This document shows positions 8,102 through 16,358 of a stretch of 64,000 bases of DNA, piece after piece. This DNA is from Ktedonospora formicarum (lineage in GTDB: Bacteria > Chloroflexota > Ktedonobacteria > Ktedonobacterales > Ktedonobacteraceae): the NCBI RefSeq assembly GCF_016587355.1, contig NZ_BNJF01000001.1, positions 2,244,501 through 2,308,500 of the forward strand, in the 5' to 3' direction. Every line of letters begins with the position of its first letter. Within the stretch, counting starts at the first letter, position 1. The notes beneath the pieces were generated by a model. It was not told where the DNA came from. It saw only the letters and a program-made list of their open reading frames with translations, and made no database searches. Position numbers and translations under genes: made by a program.

Positions 8102-8935
8102 ATGCATGACGCTCAATCCACCTTCACGCAGTCGGGAACATCACCCACCCAAAATATACAGCACACACCATCTCAGGTACTTCGGGTACACCAACTCGCC
8201 AAGGCCTATACCAACAGGCGCAAACAGATCATGGCTCTGGCCTTGAGCGGCATCGACCTCACTGTCGAGCATGGCGAGTTCGTGAGCATTATGGGACCCT
8301 CAGGCAGTGGTAAGAGTACGTTGCTGAACCTTCTCGCGGGTTTAGACAAACCGAGTAGCGGCGAGCTATGGGTCCAGGGTGAGAATATGACGACCCTACA
8401 CCCTAACCAGCTTGCGCTCTTTCGCCGCCGCAACCTGGGTTTCGTCTTTCAGGACTACAACCTCCTCGACACTCTAACATTGGGTGAGAACGTGGGCCTG
8501 CCTCTGAGCCTGGATGGCAAGACCGGGCCAGAAATCCGTCAACGCGTGAAGGAGGTTATGGGATTCCTGGGTATTGCCGACTTTATGCAGCGCTATCCCT
8601 ATGAGGTTTCGGGCGGTCAGCAACAACGCGCGGCGGTGGCTCGCGCCGTCGTACACAATCCCAGTCTCTTGCTCGCTGACGAGCCTACTGGCAACCTTGA
8701 CTCAGCCTCAGCTCGCGCCCTGCTAGAGCTATTTCAACGCCTCAATAAGGATCTCGGCGCGACAATCTTGATGGTCACACATGATCCACTCTCGGCAAGC
8801 TATAGCCAGCGCGTTATCAGCATTAAGGATGGCTATGTCTACAACGAGATGCGGCGTACGAGTGATCAGCAACAATTCTTTCAGGAAATTCTGGCCCTGC
8901 TGGCACGATTGGAGGAAAAACATGGAGTGGCGTAG
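8102..8935 (+). CDS. ABC transporter ATP-binding protein, BceA/MacB type
   Basis: 277 residues. A ~35-residue leader is followed by a full ATPase domain: Walker A GPSGSGKST, Q-loop FVFQDYNLLDTLT, signature VSGGQQQR, Walker B LLLADEPTGNLD, and switch VTHD. The sequence pattern (LxGLDxPxSGE, DEPTGNLDS) is that of the MacB/LolD/BceA group. The next gene overlaps by 14 bases and encodes an FtsX-like permease with ten-helix BceB-like layout, so the pair probably forms a peptide-antibiotic resistance or sensing transporter. No histidine kinase/regulator pair lies next to it, unlike many bce loci. ATG at 8102 is preceded by AGAAAGGGA. Confidence 0.92.
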   Translation: MHDAQSTFTQSGTSPTQNIQHTPSQVLRVHQLAKAYTNRRKQIMALALSGIDLTVEHGEFVSIMGPSGSGKSTLLNLLAGLDKPSSGELWVQGENMTTLHPNQLALFRRRNLGFVFQDYNLLDTLTLGENVGLPLSLDGKTGPEIRQRVKEVMGFLGIADFMQRYPYEVSGGQQQRAAVARAVVHNPSLLLADEPTGNLDSASARALLELFQRLNKDLGATILMVTHDPLSASYSQRVISIKDGYVYNEMRRTSDQQQFFQEILALLARLEEKHGVA

Positions 8936-10859
8936 CATCGCCTTCAAGAATATCATTCGCAATATGCGCCGCTATATTGGCTACCTGCTCTCAAGTGGAC
9001 TCTCGGTTGCGGTCTTCTGCCTCTTCTTCTGTTTCCTCTTTAATCCAGCAGTCTACCAACTAACAGGTCTGAGCCTGGTCGCGGTCATCGCGGGCATCTG
9101 TGTCTTTATTGTGGCCTGGTTCGCCATCTTCTTTATCTTTTACTTCCATTCAGCGCTCATGCGCACGCGCAACAAAGAGTTAGGTCTGCTCATGACATTG
9201 GGCATGACCCCACGCCAGATTGGACGCCTGATCTTTATGGAGAGCGTCTGCATCGCCCTGACAGCCATCGTGCTCGGCTTGCTACTGGGAACATTAGGAA
9301 CACCGCCATTCCTCCTGGCAATGGGTTCTGTTTTGGGGCTGACAGAAACCATACCCTTCACATTCTCACCCATTCCTTTGCTGGTCACGGCGCTCTTCTT
9401 CGGCCCAGTCTTCCTGGTTGAAGCGCTTCTAACAGCCTGGCGTGTGACACGCCAGACACCACGGATGCTCCTTTTAGGCGCGCGTGTGCAGCAAGTCGCG
9501 CCTAGAGCATCGCTGGTGAAAGTCATCCTCGGCCTACTCTGTCTGGGTACTGGCTATGCATTGGGCATCATCTTCACTGGCACCAGCTTCCTCTTCTCAG
9601 CTTTCCCAATCGTGATCCTAACGATGATCGGAACCTTCCTGCTCTATGGACAGATCATGGTCATGATGCTAGGTCGCCTGCGTAAATTACCTCTTCATGG
9701 GATCAGCCTGCTCATTACCTCACGCCTGATCTATCGCCTGCGCGACCACTCGCGGATGCTCTCGATGGTGACGATTCTAAGCGCAACGGTGCTCATTGGT
9801 ATGGGCTCAGTCTTTGGTTTTCTTCAAATTATGCGCATTGGTCAGGAACAGCAGAATCCCTACGATATTCAACTACTGACTAGCGCGGACACACCTAGAC
9901 TCAACATATCACGCATAGATCTCCAATTGAACCAGCAGGGTATCACGCCACAACAGGAATTAACCTTTACCTTGCTACAAGGCACACTGAATGGTTCTCC
10001 TGTGAGCGTATTCGCAAGCAGCGATTTCGCGAAACTACGTTCAGCCATTCTCGCGCGCCACCCTGATACAAAGTTACCTATCGCCTTGCCGCTCAGTCCT
10101 CAGCAGGCCCACTACTATCAGGAGCCGGAACTACTAGGCTATGTCTCTTACAACCCATTCTCTCTACCCGCCGATCACCGAGCTACGCTGAATGTAGGTA
10201 GTGTCGCGCTCACGCTTCAGGCAACGCAGGACAAGATGCAGACGCTCAATCGCTTTGGAGAGCTGCCGGATCAGACTCTTGTGATCAATGATCAGGTTTT
10301 TGCTAGCCTCGAACGCACAACTCCGGCTAAGTTGCGCTGGCAAGTCTACAGCTTCAATGTCAATGGGCAAAAGCAACTGATTCAGGCTCTCGCGCTACTT
10401 GAGCAGGAGGTAGGCGACGAGAATTCAGGTATCATATCAGCTCAAAGTGCGGTCGCGCGATTACAAATTCTCTCAGCCTTGCTCTTCGCAGGTTGCTTTG
10501 TTAGTGTCCTCTTTCTCTTCGCGGCTGGCACCTCAATCTACTTTAAGCTCTTCACGCAACAGGACGAAGATCGCCGACAATTTCGTGCCCTTACGCGCCT
10601 CGGCCTGCGCAAGAGTGAAGGCATACATATTATCGCCACCGAATTCCTGCTCATATTCATGCTACCAGTCCTCTTTGCGGCTCTGCATAGTAGCGTAGCG
10701 ACAATTGACCTGATCCGCCTGATACAAGTCAATATACAGGTGGGGCAGATTATCTGGTCAGCACTGGGCATCACCTGTCTCATTTACGCACTTTGCTTTT
10801 TCGGCTATTATGCCGTAGCTTTGGTCAATTACCTACGCCGTGTTCCCGTCGCCAGCTAG
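8922..10859 (+). CDS. FtsX-like ABC transporter permease, BceB type
   Basis: 645 residues. Begins MEWRSIAFKNIIRNMRRYIGY, the typical FtsX-family start, with a first membrane segment at about 20-40. Further hydrophobic segments follow at about 50-75, 110-135, 155-180, 205-230 and 240-260. A large extracellular domain spans about 310-500, and a final set of helices about 510-640. The duplicated half-transporter layout with one long extracellular loop is typical of BceB/VraG-type permeases that recognise cell-wall-active peptides. ATG at 8922 overlaps the ATPase stop by 14 bases and has GGAGG 6 bases upstream, indicating coupled translation. A strong hairpin follows the stop. Confidence 0.88.
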   Translation: MEWRSIAFKNIIRNMRRYIGYLLSSGLSVAVFCLFFCFLFNPAVYQLTGLSLVAVIAGICVFIVAWFAIFFIFYFHSALMRTRNKELGLLMTLGMTPRQIGRLIFMESVCIALTAIVLGLLLGTLGTPPFLLAMGSVLGLTETIPFTFSPIPLLVTALFFGPVFLVEALLTAWRVTRQTPRMLLLGARVQQVAPRASLVKVILGLLCLGTGYALGIIFTGTSFLFSAFPIVILTMIGTFLLYGQIMVMMLGRLRKLPLHGISLLITSRLIYRLRDHSRMLSMVTILSATVLIGMGSVFGFLQIMRIGQEQQNPYDIQLLTSADTPRLNISRIDLQLNQQGITPQQELTFTLLQGTLNGSPVSVFASSDFAKLRSAILARHPDTKLPIALPLSPQQAHYYQEPELLGYVSYNPFSLPADHRATLNVGSVALTLQATQDKMQTLNRFGELPDQTLVINDQVFASLERTTPAKLRWQVYSFNVNGQKQLIQALALLEQEVGDENSGIISAQSAVARLQILSALLFAGCFVSVLFLFAAGTSIYFKLFTQQDEDRRQFRALTRLGLRKSEGIHIIATEFLLIFMLPVLFAALHSSVATIDLIRLIQVNIQVGQIIWSALGITCLIYALCFFGYYAVALVNYLRRVPVAS

Positions 10860-10870
10860 CACAACACTAC

Positions 10871-10910
10871 AGAGAGGAGGTATGCCCTGGTTGAGCATAT
10901 CTCCTCTCTA
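10871..10910. terminator. Bidirectional terminator hairpin
   Basis: AGAGAGGAG...TATGC pairs with GCATA...CTCCTCTCT (arms about 10871-10885 and 10895-10909). It lies between the convergent permease and AhpD-like genes; TTTTT follows at 10923-10928 in plus direction. Confidence 0.65.
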
Positions 10911-10937
10911 GCTATAAAGACTAGTTTTTAGCTCACA

Positions 10938-11393
10938 CTACCAACTAGCACCTGCAACCTGTCTGGTGGTAGCATTCAAACGATTAAAGAGGTTTGTTGT
11001 AGCAATCATGAGGACCAAAGCCGCAAGCCCTCGCTCATCATAATACTGAGCAGCCTCATCCCAAATCTCGTCGGGCACTGGATCGGTCCGATCACTGAGC
11101 CGAGTGACAGCCTCAGCTAGAGCAAGAGCAGCTCGTTCGGCATCGGTAAAGTAGGGGGTCTCTCTCCAGGCTGCCACCGCGAAGAGCCGTTCATCGGTTT
11201 CACCCGCCTTCTTGGCGTTATGCGAACCCGAAACCACACAGGCACTACACCCGTTGATCTGACTTGCGCGCAGGTGGACAAGTTCTAGCGTAATCTGGGG
11301 TACACCTCCTTTTTGCGTAGCCTTAAGTAGTGATAATATAGAACTCATGGCATCAGGAAGAAGCATGGCTGGATTTTTCATTCGTGGTTGCAT
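10938..11393 (-). CDS. AhpD-like / carboxymuconolactone decarboxylase family protein (ECF41-associated)
   Basis: 151 residues. It has the family core LVHLRASQINGCSACV followed by AGETDERLFAVAAWRETPYFTDAERAALALAEAVT. The CxxC (CSAC) is present; the histidine usually found four residues after the second Cys is replaced by Gly, with a His two residues later. Related proteins use the CxxC as a peroxidase or disulfide redox centre. It is divergent from an ECF41 sigma factor gene, the standard arrangement for this sigma group, where the partner is usually exactly this family. It may be a target of that sigma factor. ATG at 11393 has GGAGGAG 7 bases upstream. Confidence 0.9.
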   Translation of the reverse strand: MQPRMKNPAMLLPDAMSSILSLLKATQKGGVPQITLELVHLRASQINGCSACVVSGSHNAKKAGETDERLFAVAAWRETPYFTDAERAALALAEAVTRLSDRTDPVPDEIWDEAAQYYDERGLAALVLMIATTNLFNRLNATTRQVAGASW

Positions 11394-11510
11394 ATTTTAT
11401 CTCCTCCAAATTACTGTGTGACACATACTTTGATAAAGTTGCATCAAGATGCTCATATGTCAGTTGAGTTTCCCGCATCACCACATTGACGGAGCACAAC
11501 GAAAAAATGT

Positions 11511-11552
11511 GACGAGTAGAATTTCTGTCACAATGACCAGATTCTACTCGTC
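11511..11552. promoter_or_regulatory. ECF41-type promoter inside a 12-bp inverted repeat
   Basis: Plus strand: TGTCACA (11526-11532), 16-base spacer, CGTC (11549-11552). These are the published -35 and -10 elements of ECF41 promoters, 42 bases before the sigma gene ATG. The element is flanked by a perfect 12-base inverted repeat, GACGAGTAGAAT (11511-11522) and ATTCTACTCGTC (11541-11552). This places a second CGTC -10-like box on the minus strand facing the AhpD-like gene; its -35 is degenerate. Confidence 0.8.
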
Positions 11553-11593
11553 AATCCTATTGAGAACACACAACGCACAAAGGAAGAGAACCC

Positions 11594-12469
11594 ATGAACG
11601 AACACGAATGGCTGGCGGAACAGTTTGAGGCCAACCGCACCCATCTACAAGCGGTGGCCTATCGTATGCTTGGCTCGCTCGCGGAGGCAGACGACGCCGT
11701 CCAGGAGTCCTGGCTCCGTCTCAGTCGCTCTGACACAAGCTATGTCGACAACCTGGGTGGATGGCTAACAACAGTGACCGCGCGAATCTGCCTCGATATG
11801 CTGCGCTCACGCAACTCGCGGCGCGAGGAGCCACTGGATACGACTGAATCCGCTTCAGGTAGGGGCAATGAGGGAGGAATTGATCCCGAGCAAGAAACTC
11901 TCATGGCAGACTCTGTTGGCCTCGCGCTGCTCGTAGTCCTCAACACCTTAAATCCAGCCGAGCGCCTAGCGTTCGTCTTACATGACATATTTGCCATGCC
12001 CTTCGAAGAGATTGCTCCCATTGTAGAACGCACGCCAACCGCGACCCGCCAACTCGCGAGCCGCGCGCGGCGTCGAGTGCAAGGCAAACCCACATCTTCC
12101 GACGCCGATCTCGCATATCAGCGCGAAGCAGTCGATGCCTTCCTCGCCGCCTCACGCGATGGCGACTTCAACGCGCTTCTCTCAGTACTCGACCCAAATG
12201 TTGTGTTCAGACACGACTCTGTATCCTTGCCTGCTGGTGCAGCAAAAGAGATTCATGGTGCCCAGGCCGTTGCCAGAGAGTTCGCGGGACGCGCCCAAGG
12301 AGCACGCCCTGCTCTTGTTAACGGGGCTGTGGGAGTCATCGTGGCTCATCATGGTCACCTGTTCCTCGTCCTCAACCTTACACTCGCTGATGGGAAAATC
12401 AGCGAGATCAACGTTGTTGCTGACCCTGAGCACCTCAATCAGATCGATCTGGCTGTCCTGGACGATTGA
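11594..12469 (+). CDS. ECF41-family RNA polymerase sigma factor with SnoaL-like C-terminal domain
   Basis: 291 residues. Region sigma2 (about 10-75: AYRMLGSLAEADDAVQESWLRL) and sigma4 (about 112-165: LNPAERLAFVLHDIFAMPFEEIAPIV...ATRQLASRARRRV) are clear. They are followed by a SnoaL-like domain (about 178-285) with DGDFNALLSVLDPNVVF and a C-terminal VADPEHL matching the NPDKL-type motif. In ECF41 factors the C-terminal domain replaces an anti-sigma factor and tunes activity. The upstream promoter matches the group's own consensus, so autoregulation is likely. The usual WLPEP-type linker between sigma2 and sigma4 is shortened to EEPLDTTESAS. ATG at 11594 has GGAAGAG upstream. Confidence 0.93.
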   Translation: MNEHEWLAEQFEANRTHLQAVAYRMLGSLAEADDAVQESWLRLSRSDTSYVDNLGGWLTTVTARICLDMLRSRNSRREEPLDTTESASGRGNEGGIDPEQETLMADSVGLALLVVLNTLNPAERLAFVLHDIFAMPFEEIAPIVERTPTATRQLASRARRRVQGKPTSSDADLAYQREAVDAFLAASRDGDFNALLSVLDPNVVFRHDSVSLPAGAAKEIHGAQAVAREFAGRAQGARPALVNGAVGVIVAHHGHLFLVLNLTLADGKISEINVVADPEHLNQIDLAVLDD

Positions 12470-12484
12470 CAGCTAACTTATATA

Positions 12485-12536
12485 CCCTCAGGGCAACAAG
12501 CAATCGCATTCCTGTTTTTCGCTCTTTGCCCTGGGG
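12485..12536 (+). terminator. Possible terminator after the ECF41 gene
   Basis: CCCTCAGGGCAA (12485-12496) can pair with TTTGCCCTGGGG (12525-12536). The loop is long and no clean T-run follows, so this is a moderate call. Confidence 0.35.
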
Positions 12537-12628
12537 TTCGGTCTTGTTGTGCTATCATAATCCACCGGGATACTCTTCCCATTTTCACTAAACATCTTTA
12601 TTCATCCATGCGCTTTTTCGAGGTGCTC

Positions 12629-13204
12629 ATGCTTAATATCATCTCCTACAACACAGCCTGGCCCCAAGAGTTCGCTACGATCGCTCAACAGTTGCGCGCG
12701 GCGCTGGGAAACCTGGCCCTGCGAATCGATCACATCGGCTCGACGTCTGTGCCAGGGCTGGCGGCAAAAGATATCATCGATGTGCAGGTAACAGTACAGG
12801 ATTTCACGCATACAGCGCAACTTATAGACATTCTCTCGTCGCTCGGCTACACATGGATCGAGAGGATTACCGGCGACCATGTGCCACCAAACTACCAGGG
12901 AGCCGAGACAGATTGGCAGAAGATTGTCTTTCGGCATCCCACCACTCAGCGACCAACGAACCTGCATGTCCGCGCTCAAGGTCGCCCCAACCAACGCTAT
13001 CCAATCCTCTTCCGCGATTATCTACGCGCCCACCCGGTAGCGAGCGCAGCCTATGCGCAGATAAAGCAAGCTCTCTCACAGCGGCATCCTGATGACGTAG
13101 ACTTCTACTATGACATCAAAGATCCTCTCTGCGACATCGTTATTGAGGCAGCCTACGATTGGGCACACACCACAAACTGGCAACCTGGCCCCTCAGATGG
13201 CTAA
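12629..13204 (+). CDS. GrpB family protein (nucleotidyltransferase-like fold)
   Basis: 191 residues with the GrpB (UPF0157) core: IDHIGSTSVPGLAAKDIIDVQVTV near residues 32-55, then NLHVRAQGRPNQRYPILFRDYLRAHP. The GSTSVPG plus IDVQV pattern resembles the GSxxxG...D-x-D active site of nucleotidyltransferases, here with D at the first position only. Family members have unknown substrates; some are fused to dephospho-CoA kinase. ATG at 12629 has GAGGTG just upstream and is preferred to the in-frame ATG at 12608. The gene stands alone and ends in a strong terminator shared with the convergent aminopeptidase. Confidence 0.88.
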   Translation: MLNIISYNTAWPQEFATIAQQLRAALGNLALRIDHIGSTSVPGLAAKDIIDVQVTVQDFTHTAQLIDILSSLGYTWIERITGDHVPPNYQGAETDWQKIVFRHPTTQRPTNLHVRAQGRPNQRYPILFRDYLRAHPVASAAYAQIKQALSQRHPDDVDFYYDIKDPLCDIVIEAAYDWAHTTNWQPGPSDG

Positions 13205-13218
13205 ATATGCTTTCCCCA

Positions 13219-13270
13219 AAACAAAGAGAGTGATACATGCACAAAGATGCATGTATCACTCTCTTTGTTT
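13219..13270. terminator. Bidirectional terminator, perfect 22-bp stem
   Basis: Arms 13219-13240 and 13249-13270 are exactly complementary (start AAACAAAGAGAG, end CTCTCTTTGTTT), with an 8-base loop. T-runs occur on both strands at the arm ends. It separates the convergent GrpB and aminopeptidase genes. Confidence 0.85.
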
Positions 13271-13281
13271 ATAAATTCTCC

Positions 13282-15954
13282 CTACTGAAGGCGGGCTTCG
13301 AGGGCCGCTAACTGATCCTGAAGCTTGCGGTTCTCAGCACGCATCTCTTCGAGATCCTTGCGCAACTGACTGACCTGCTCTTCTCCCTTGTCACTGGTGC
13401 GCAGACTATGCGCGGCCCAACGCATGGAACGCTGCACGCCATCATCAAGCTCATGAGAAGAGGCACTCTCCAACGCAGGTAACGCGCTCTTATCGCCGAA
13501 CTCAAGCAGTGCTCGAGCCGCGGTAGCACGTGATGGGCCCCAGGTGTCATGCTCGACTGCCTGCTTGAGGGCAGCAAGTGCTCGCTGCAAGGCAGCCTCA
13601 CTATATAAATGGCGATTCGCATGAATGGTGCTAAGGGCCGCAAGCGCTCCACGGCGTAGCGTGATGTACTTGCTATCATCGCTAGCATACGAGATAAGGA
13701 GGTCAACCACACGCTCATCGCCGGTCTTGGCCAGTCCGGAGAAGATGCTCCCCTGCACAATGTAGAGCCAGGAGGGGCGCTCCAGGGCCTTGATCAAGGC
13801 ATCAGTGCTGCCCTCAACACGCGTTTTACCAAGCGCGCTGGACGCGGCACTTTCAACCATGTAGCTAACATCACCCTGCTCTACAATGGAGCGCAGGGCC
13901 TCGGCAGAACGCTTCGCCAGTTCGGTCTTCTCCGGAGACTGGAATTCACCCAGCGCGGTAGCAATGGCGGAGCGTACGCGTGAATACTCCTTCGTATCAA
14001 GCTCATTCAGGGCAGTGAGCAACGCATCCTGAGCCTGTGTGCTCCCATGCTTGGCAATAGACTCGGCTGTTGCCGTACGCACGCCCCAGAACGTATCGTT
14101 ATTGAGAGCATGGATTAGCGCTTTCAATGCCTCAGGCTCACGGCGATCCGCCAGGGACTCGGCGGCCTCGATACGTCCCAGGACATCAGAATCATGCTCA
14201 AGCTGGTAGACGAGCAGCCCCGTTGGGCGCTCAAAACGCAGAGTCTTAAGGATGGTACCGTTAGGATCAAAGCGCACCATTAGCGGTTCGCGCTCTAGTG
14301 GCAGATAAAAGCTTTCCTCAACCTGCTCATCTTCGCCAAGTGTCACGTGTAGCGGCACGACACGCGTATCACCCTCGTTTGAGGTTGGCACAGTAAAGGC
14401 GATCTCGACCGGAACCTTGAAGCAGGGAGTCAGTTCGTCAATCTTCTGGGTCTGCTTGACCTTGACCTTCGCCAGTTTGCGCTGGTTGTCCCAGGTGTAG
14501 TTTACCTCGAACTCGGGATAGCCACCGCTATAGATCCACTGTTGGAAGAAGTGCGCTAGGCTACGCCCGCTCGATTCCTCAAGCGCGCGCTCAAGGTCGG
14601 CTGTGATGACCTCACGGGTGCGATTACGCTCAATGTAGGACTTAATGCCGCGTCGGAACGCTGCGTCCCCAAGCTGGCTGCGCAGCATGTGCAGTACCCA
14701 CGCACCCTTGTTATAGATATGGGTATCGAAGAGCTCAAAGCCCTGATTATTGTATTTGTGATAGACAACAGGGCGGCGATAGGAGCGGTCCTGCGCCATA
14801 TAGCCCTTCTTCTCTTGAATCATCGACCACTTGAAATAGTCCTCACCCTGGTCGCTACCAGTCCACATGTTCTCGAAGTAGGTCGCGAAACCTTCGTTCA
14901 GCCAGGCATTAGGCCAGTCGCGGCAGGTCACAAGGTCACCAAACCACTGGTGCGCCAATTCGTGAGCCGTAACAGAGACAAAGCGCGGAGCCATGTCGAG
15001 GTTAGCCTTCTGGTCAAAGAGAAGGGCAAAGCTATGAGTGGTTGCGGTGGTATGCTCCATCGCGCCCGTGTAGATCTCAACGACCGTCTGGTCATAGTTG
15101 TCATAGGGATACTCAACGCCTGTGTACTCTGAGTAGAAGCGCATCATATCTGGCGTCTTCCCCATGTACAGGCGGGCATCCTCGGCCCGATCCTTGCGTA
15201 CATAGTATGAGACAGCCTTGCCCTTGTATTCGTCCTTAATTACCGCGAACTCACCCACAACAAGTGAGACGAGGTATGCCGCATGGGGAACATTATGTAG
15301 CCAATGATGGGTTTTCGTTTCACCATTGTCGATGACCTCTAGCAGATTACCGTTGGCGACGGTAATATATTGCGCGGGCACTGTCACAACAAACTCGGTG
15401 GTGGCACGGTCATTGGGCGAGTCATGGCAGGGGAACCAGTAGGAGTGATACTGAGGCTGACCAAAGGTATAGGCATGTACCGGACGCTCGGAATCTTCTG
15501 GAGCAGGCTTTACAAAGTGCAAACCGATACGCGGTGTAGCATGATAGGTAATGGCGACGGTAAATTCCTCGCCATTCTTGTATGGGCGATCCAGCTCAAC
15601 ATACAACTTCTTCTCGCCGAGGCTATATTTGAGTTCCGCGCCATCGGCGATAGTTATTTTGTCTATCGCCAACTCAATCGCATCAAAAGCGACACTTGTC
15701 ACTTCTTCATACAGAGCTGTAAAGGTCGTGTACACGGTGCCACTCACGCTCTCGCGCTCAAAGTCCAATGCGATCTCCAACTTGACATGCTTGACGTCAC
15801 CAGGGCGATCAGGAGCGAAATGCAGAGTATCTCCTGGCAATTCAAAGCTGCGTGAGGTGGGACTTGGCAGGCTGGCATGCCCGTGTCCATGCATAAAAAA
15901 GAGGCTGTAGCCATTGCCCAGATCTACAGCTTGTGCTCTTGTACAATGTGTCAA
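13282..15954 (-). CDS. M1 family zinc aminopeptidase with C-terminal HEAT repeats and coiled coil
   Basis: 890 residues from a TTG at 15954, chosen because GAGGAG lies 8 bases upstream; the first ATG is 22 codons in. The N-terminal beta domain is followed by the exopeptidase motif GAMEH (in YTGAMEHTTATTH) and the zinc site HELAHQW...NEGFATYFE, about 18 residues apart as expected. M1 enzymes remove N-terminal residues from peptides. The C-terminal third is not the usual ERAP-like domain. It holds HEAT-type helical repeats (PEALKALIHALNND, AQDALLTALNELD and similar, about 610-840) and ends in a coiled coil (QLRKDLEEMRAENRKLQDQL). This resembles the TAF2-like or cold-active M1 layout. No signal peptide is seen, so it is probably cytoplasmic. 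Confidence 0.92.
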   Translation of the reverse strand: MTHCTRAQAVDLGNGYSLFFMHGHGHASLPSPTSRSFELPGDTLHFAPDRPGDVKHVKLEIALDFERESVSGTVYTTFTALYEEVTSVAFDAIELAIDKITIADGAELKYSLGEKKLYVELDRPYKNGEEFTVAITYHATPRIGLHFVKPAPEDSERPVHAYTFGQPQYHSYWFPCHDSPNDRATTEFVVTVPAQYITVANGNLLEVIDNGETKTHHWLHNVPHAAYLVSLVVGEFAVIKDEYKGKAVSYYVRKDRAEDARLYMGKTPDMMRFYSEYTGVEYPYDNYDQTVVEIYTGAMEHTTATTHSFALLFDQKANLDMAPRFVSVTAHELAHQWFGDLVTCRDWPNAWLNEGFATYFENMWTGSDQGEDYFKWSMIQEKKGYMAQDRSYRRPVVYHKYNNQGFELFDTHIYNKGAWVLHMLRSQLGDAAFRRGIKSYIERNRTREVITADLERALEESSGRSLAHFFQQWIYSGGYPEFEVNYTWDNQRKLAKVKVKQTQKIDELTPCFKVPVEIAFTVPTSNEGDTRVVPLHVTLGEDEQVEESFYLPLEREPLMVRFDPNGTILKTLRFERPTGLLVYQLEHDSDVLGRIEAAESLADRREPEALKALIHALNNDTFWGVRTATAESIAKHGSTQAQDALLTALNELDTKEYSRVRSAIATALGEFQSPEKTELAKRSAEALRSIVEQGDVSYMVESAASSALGKTRVEGSTDALIKALERPSWLYIVQGSIFSGLAKTGDERVVDLLISYASDDSKYITLRRGALAALSTIHANRHLYSEAALQRALAALKQAVEHDTWGPSRATAARALLEFGDKSALPALESASSHELDDGVQRSMRWAAHSLRTSDKGEEQVSQLRKDLEEMRAENRKLQDQLAALEARLQ

Positions 15955-16358
15955 GGTAGCATCTCCTCTGTATACAATAGGTAGAACAATAGAAGAAATA
16001 TAGCCTCCCCACACCACCTATCACCACCAGACATTCGACGTGGCCCAGAGTTACGATCAGACAGACGAGCATTTGTCGATGTAACTGCTTCCTGGTTATC
16101 ACATAGTATATCACAGAGCTTAGATATAGCTGAACAATATCTCTCCAATGACCAATGGATAAACCCACTCATATCTTGAACATATCCGTCACTCTGCCGT
16201 ACTGTATATAGATAGAAAGAAAGAACCATAACAATTGAGGGCACCTCACCGCCCGCAATGGCTCGCATATCCCCTGACCAATGCGAAGCACTTGAGCACT
16301 GAGGAGCCTCTGACCCTGGCAGTTCCAGACCCCTTTGGGAAGAAAGGCCCATTATGCT
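15955..16358. other. Divergent intergenic region
   Basis: About 400 bases between divergently transcribed aminopeptidase and UbiB-like genes; it should hold both promoters. I see no gene and no clear consensus promoter. Confidence 0.5.
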
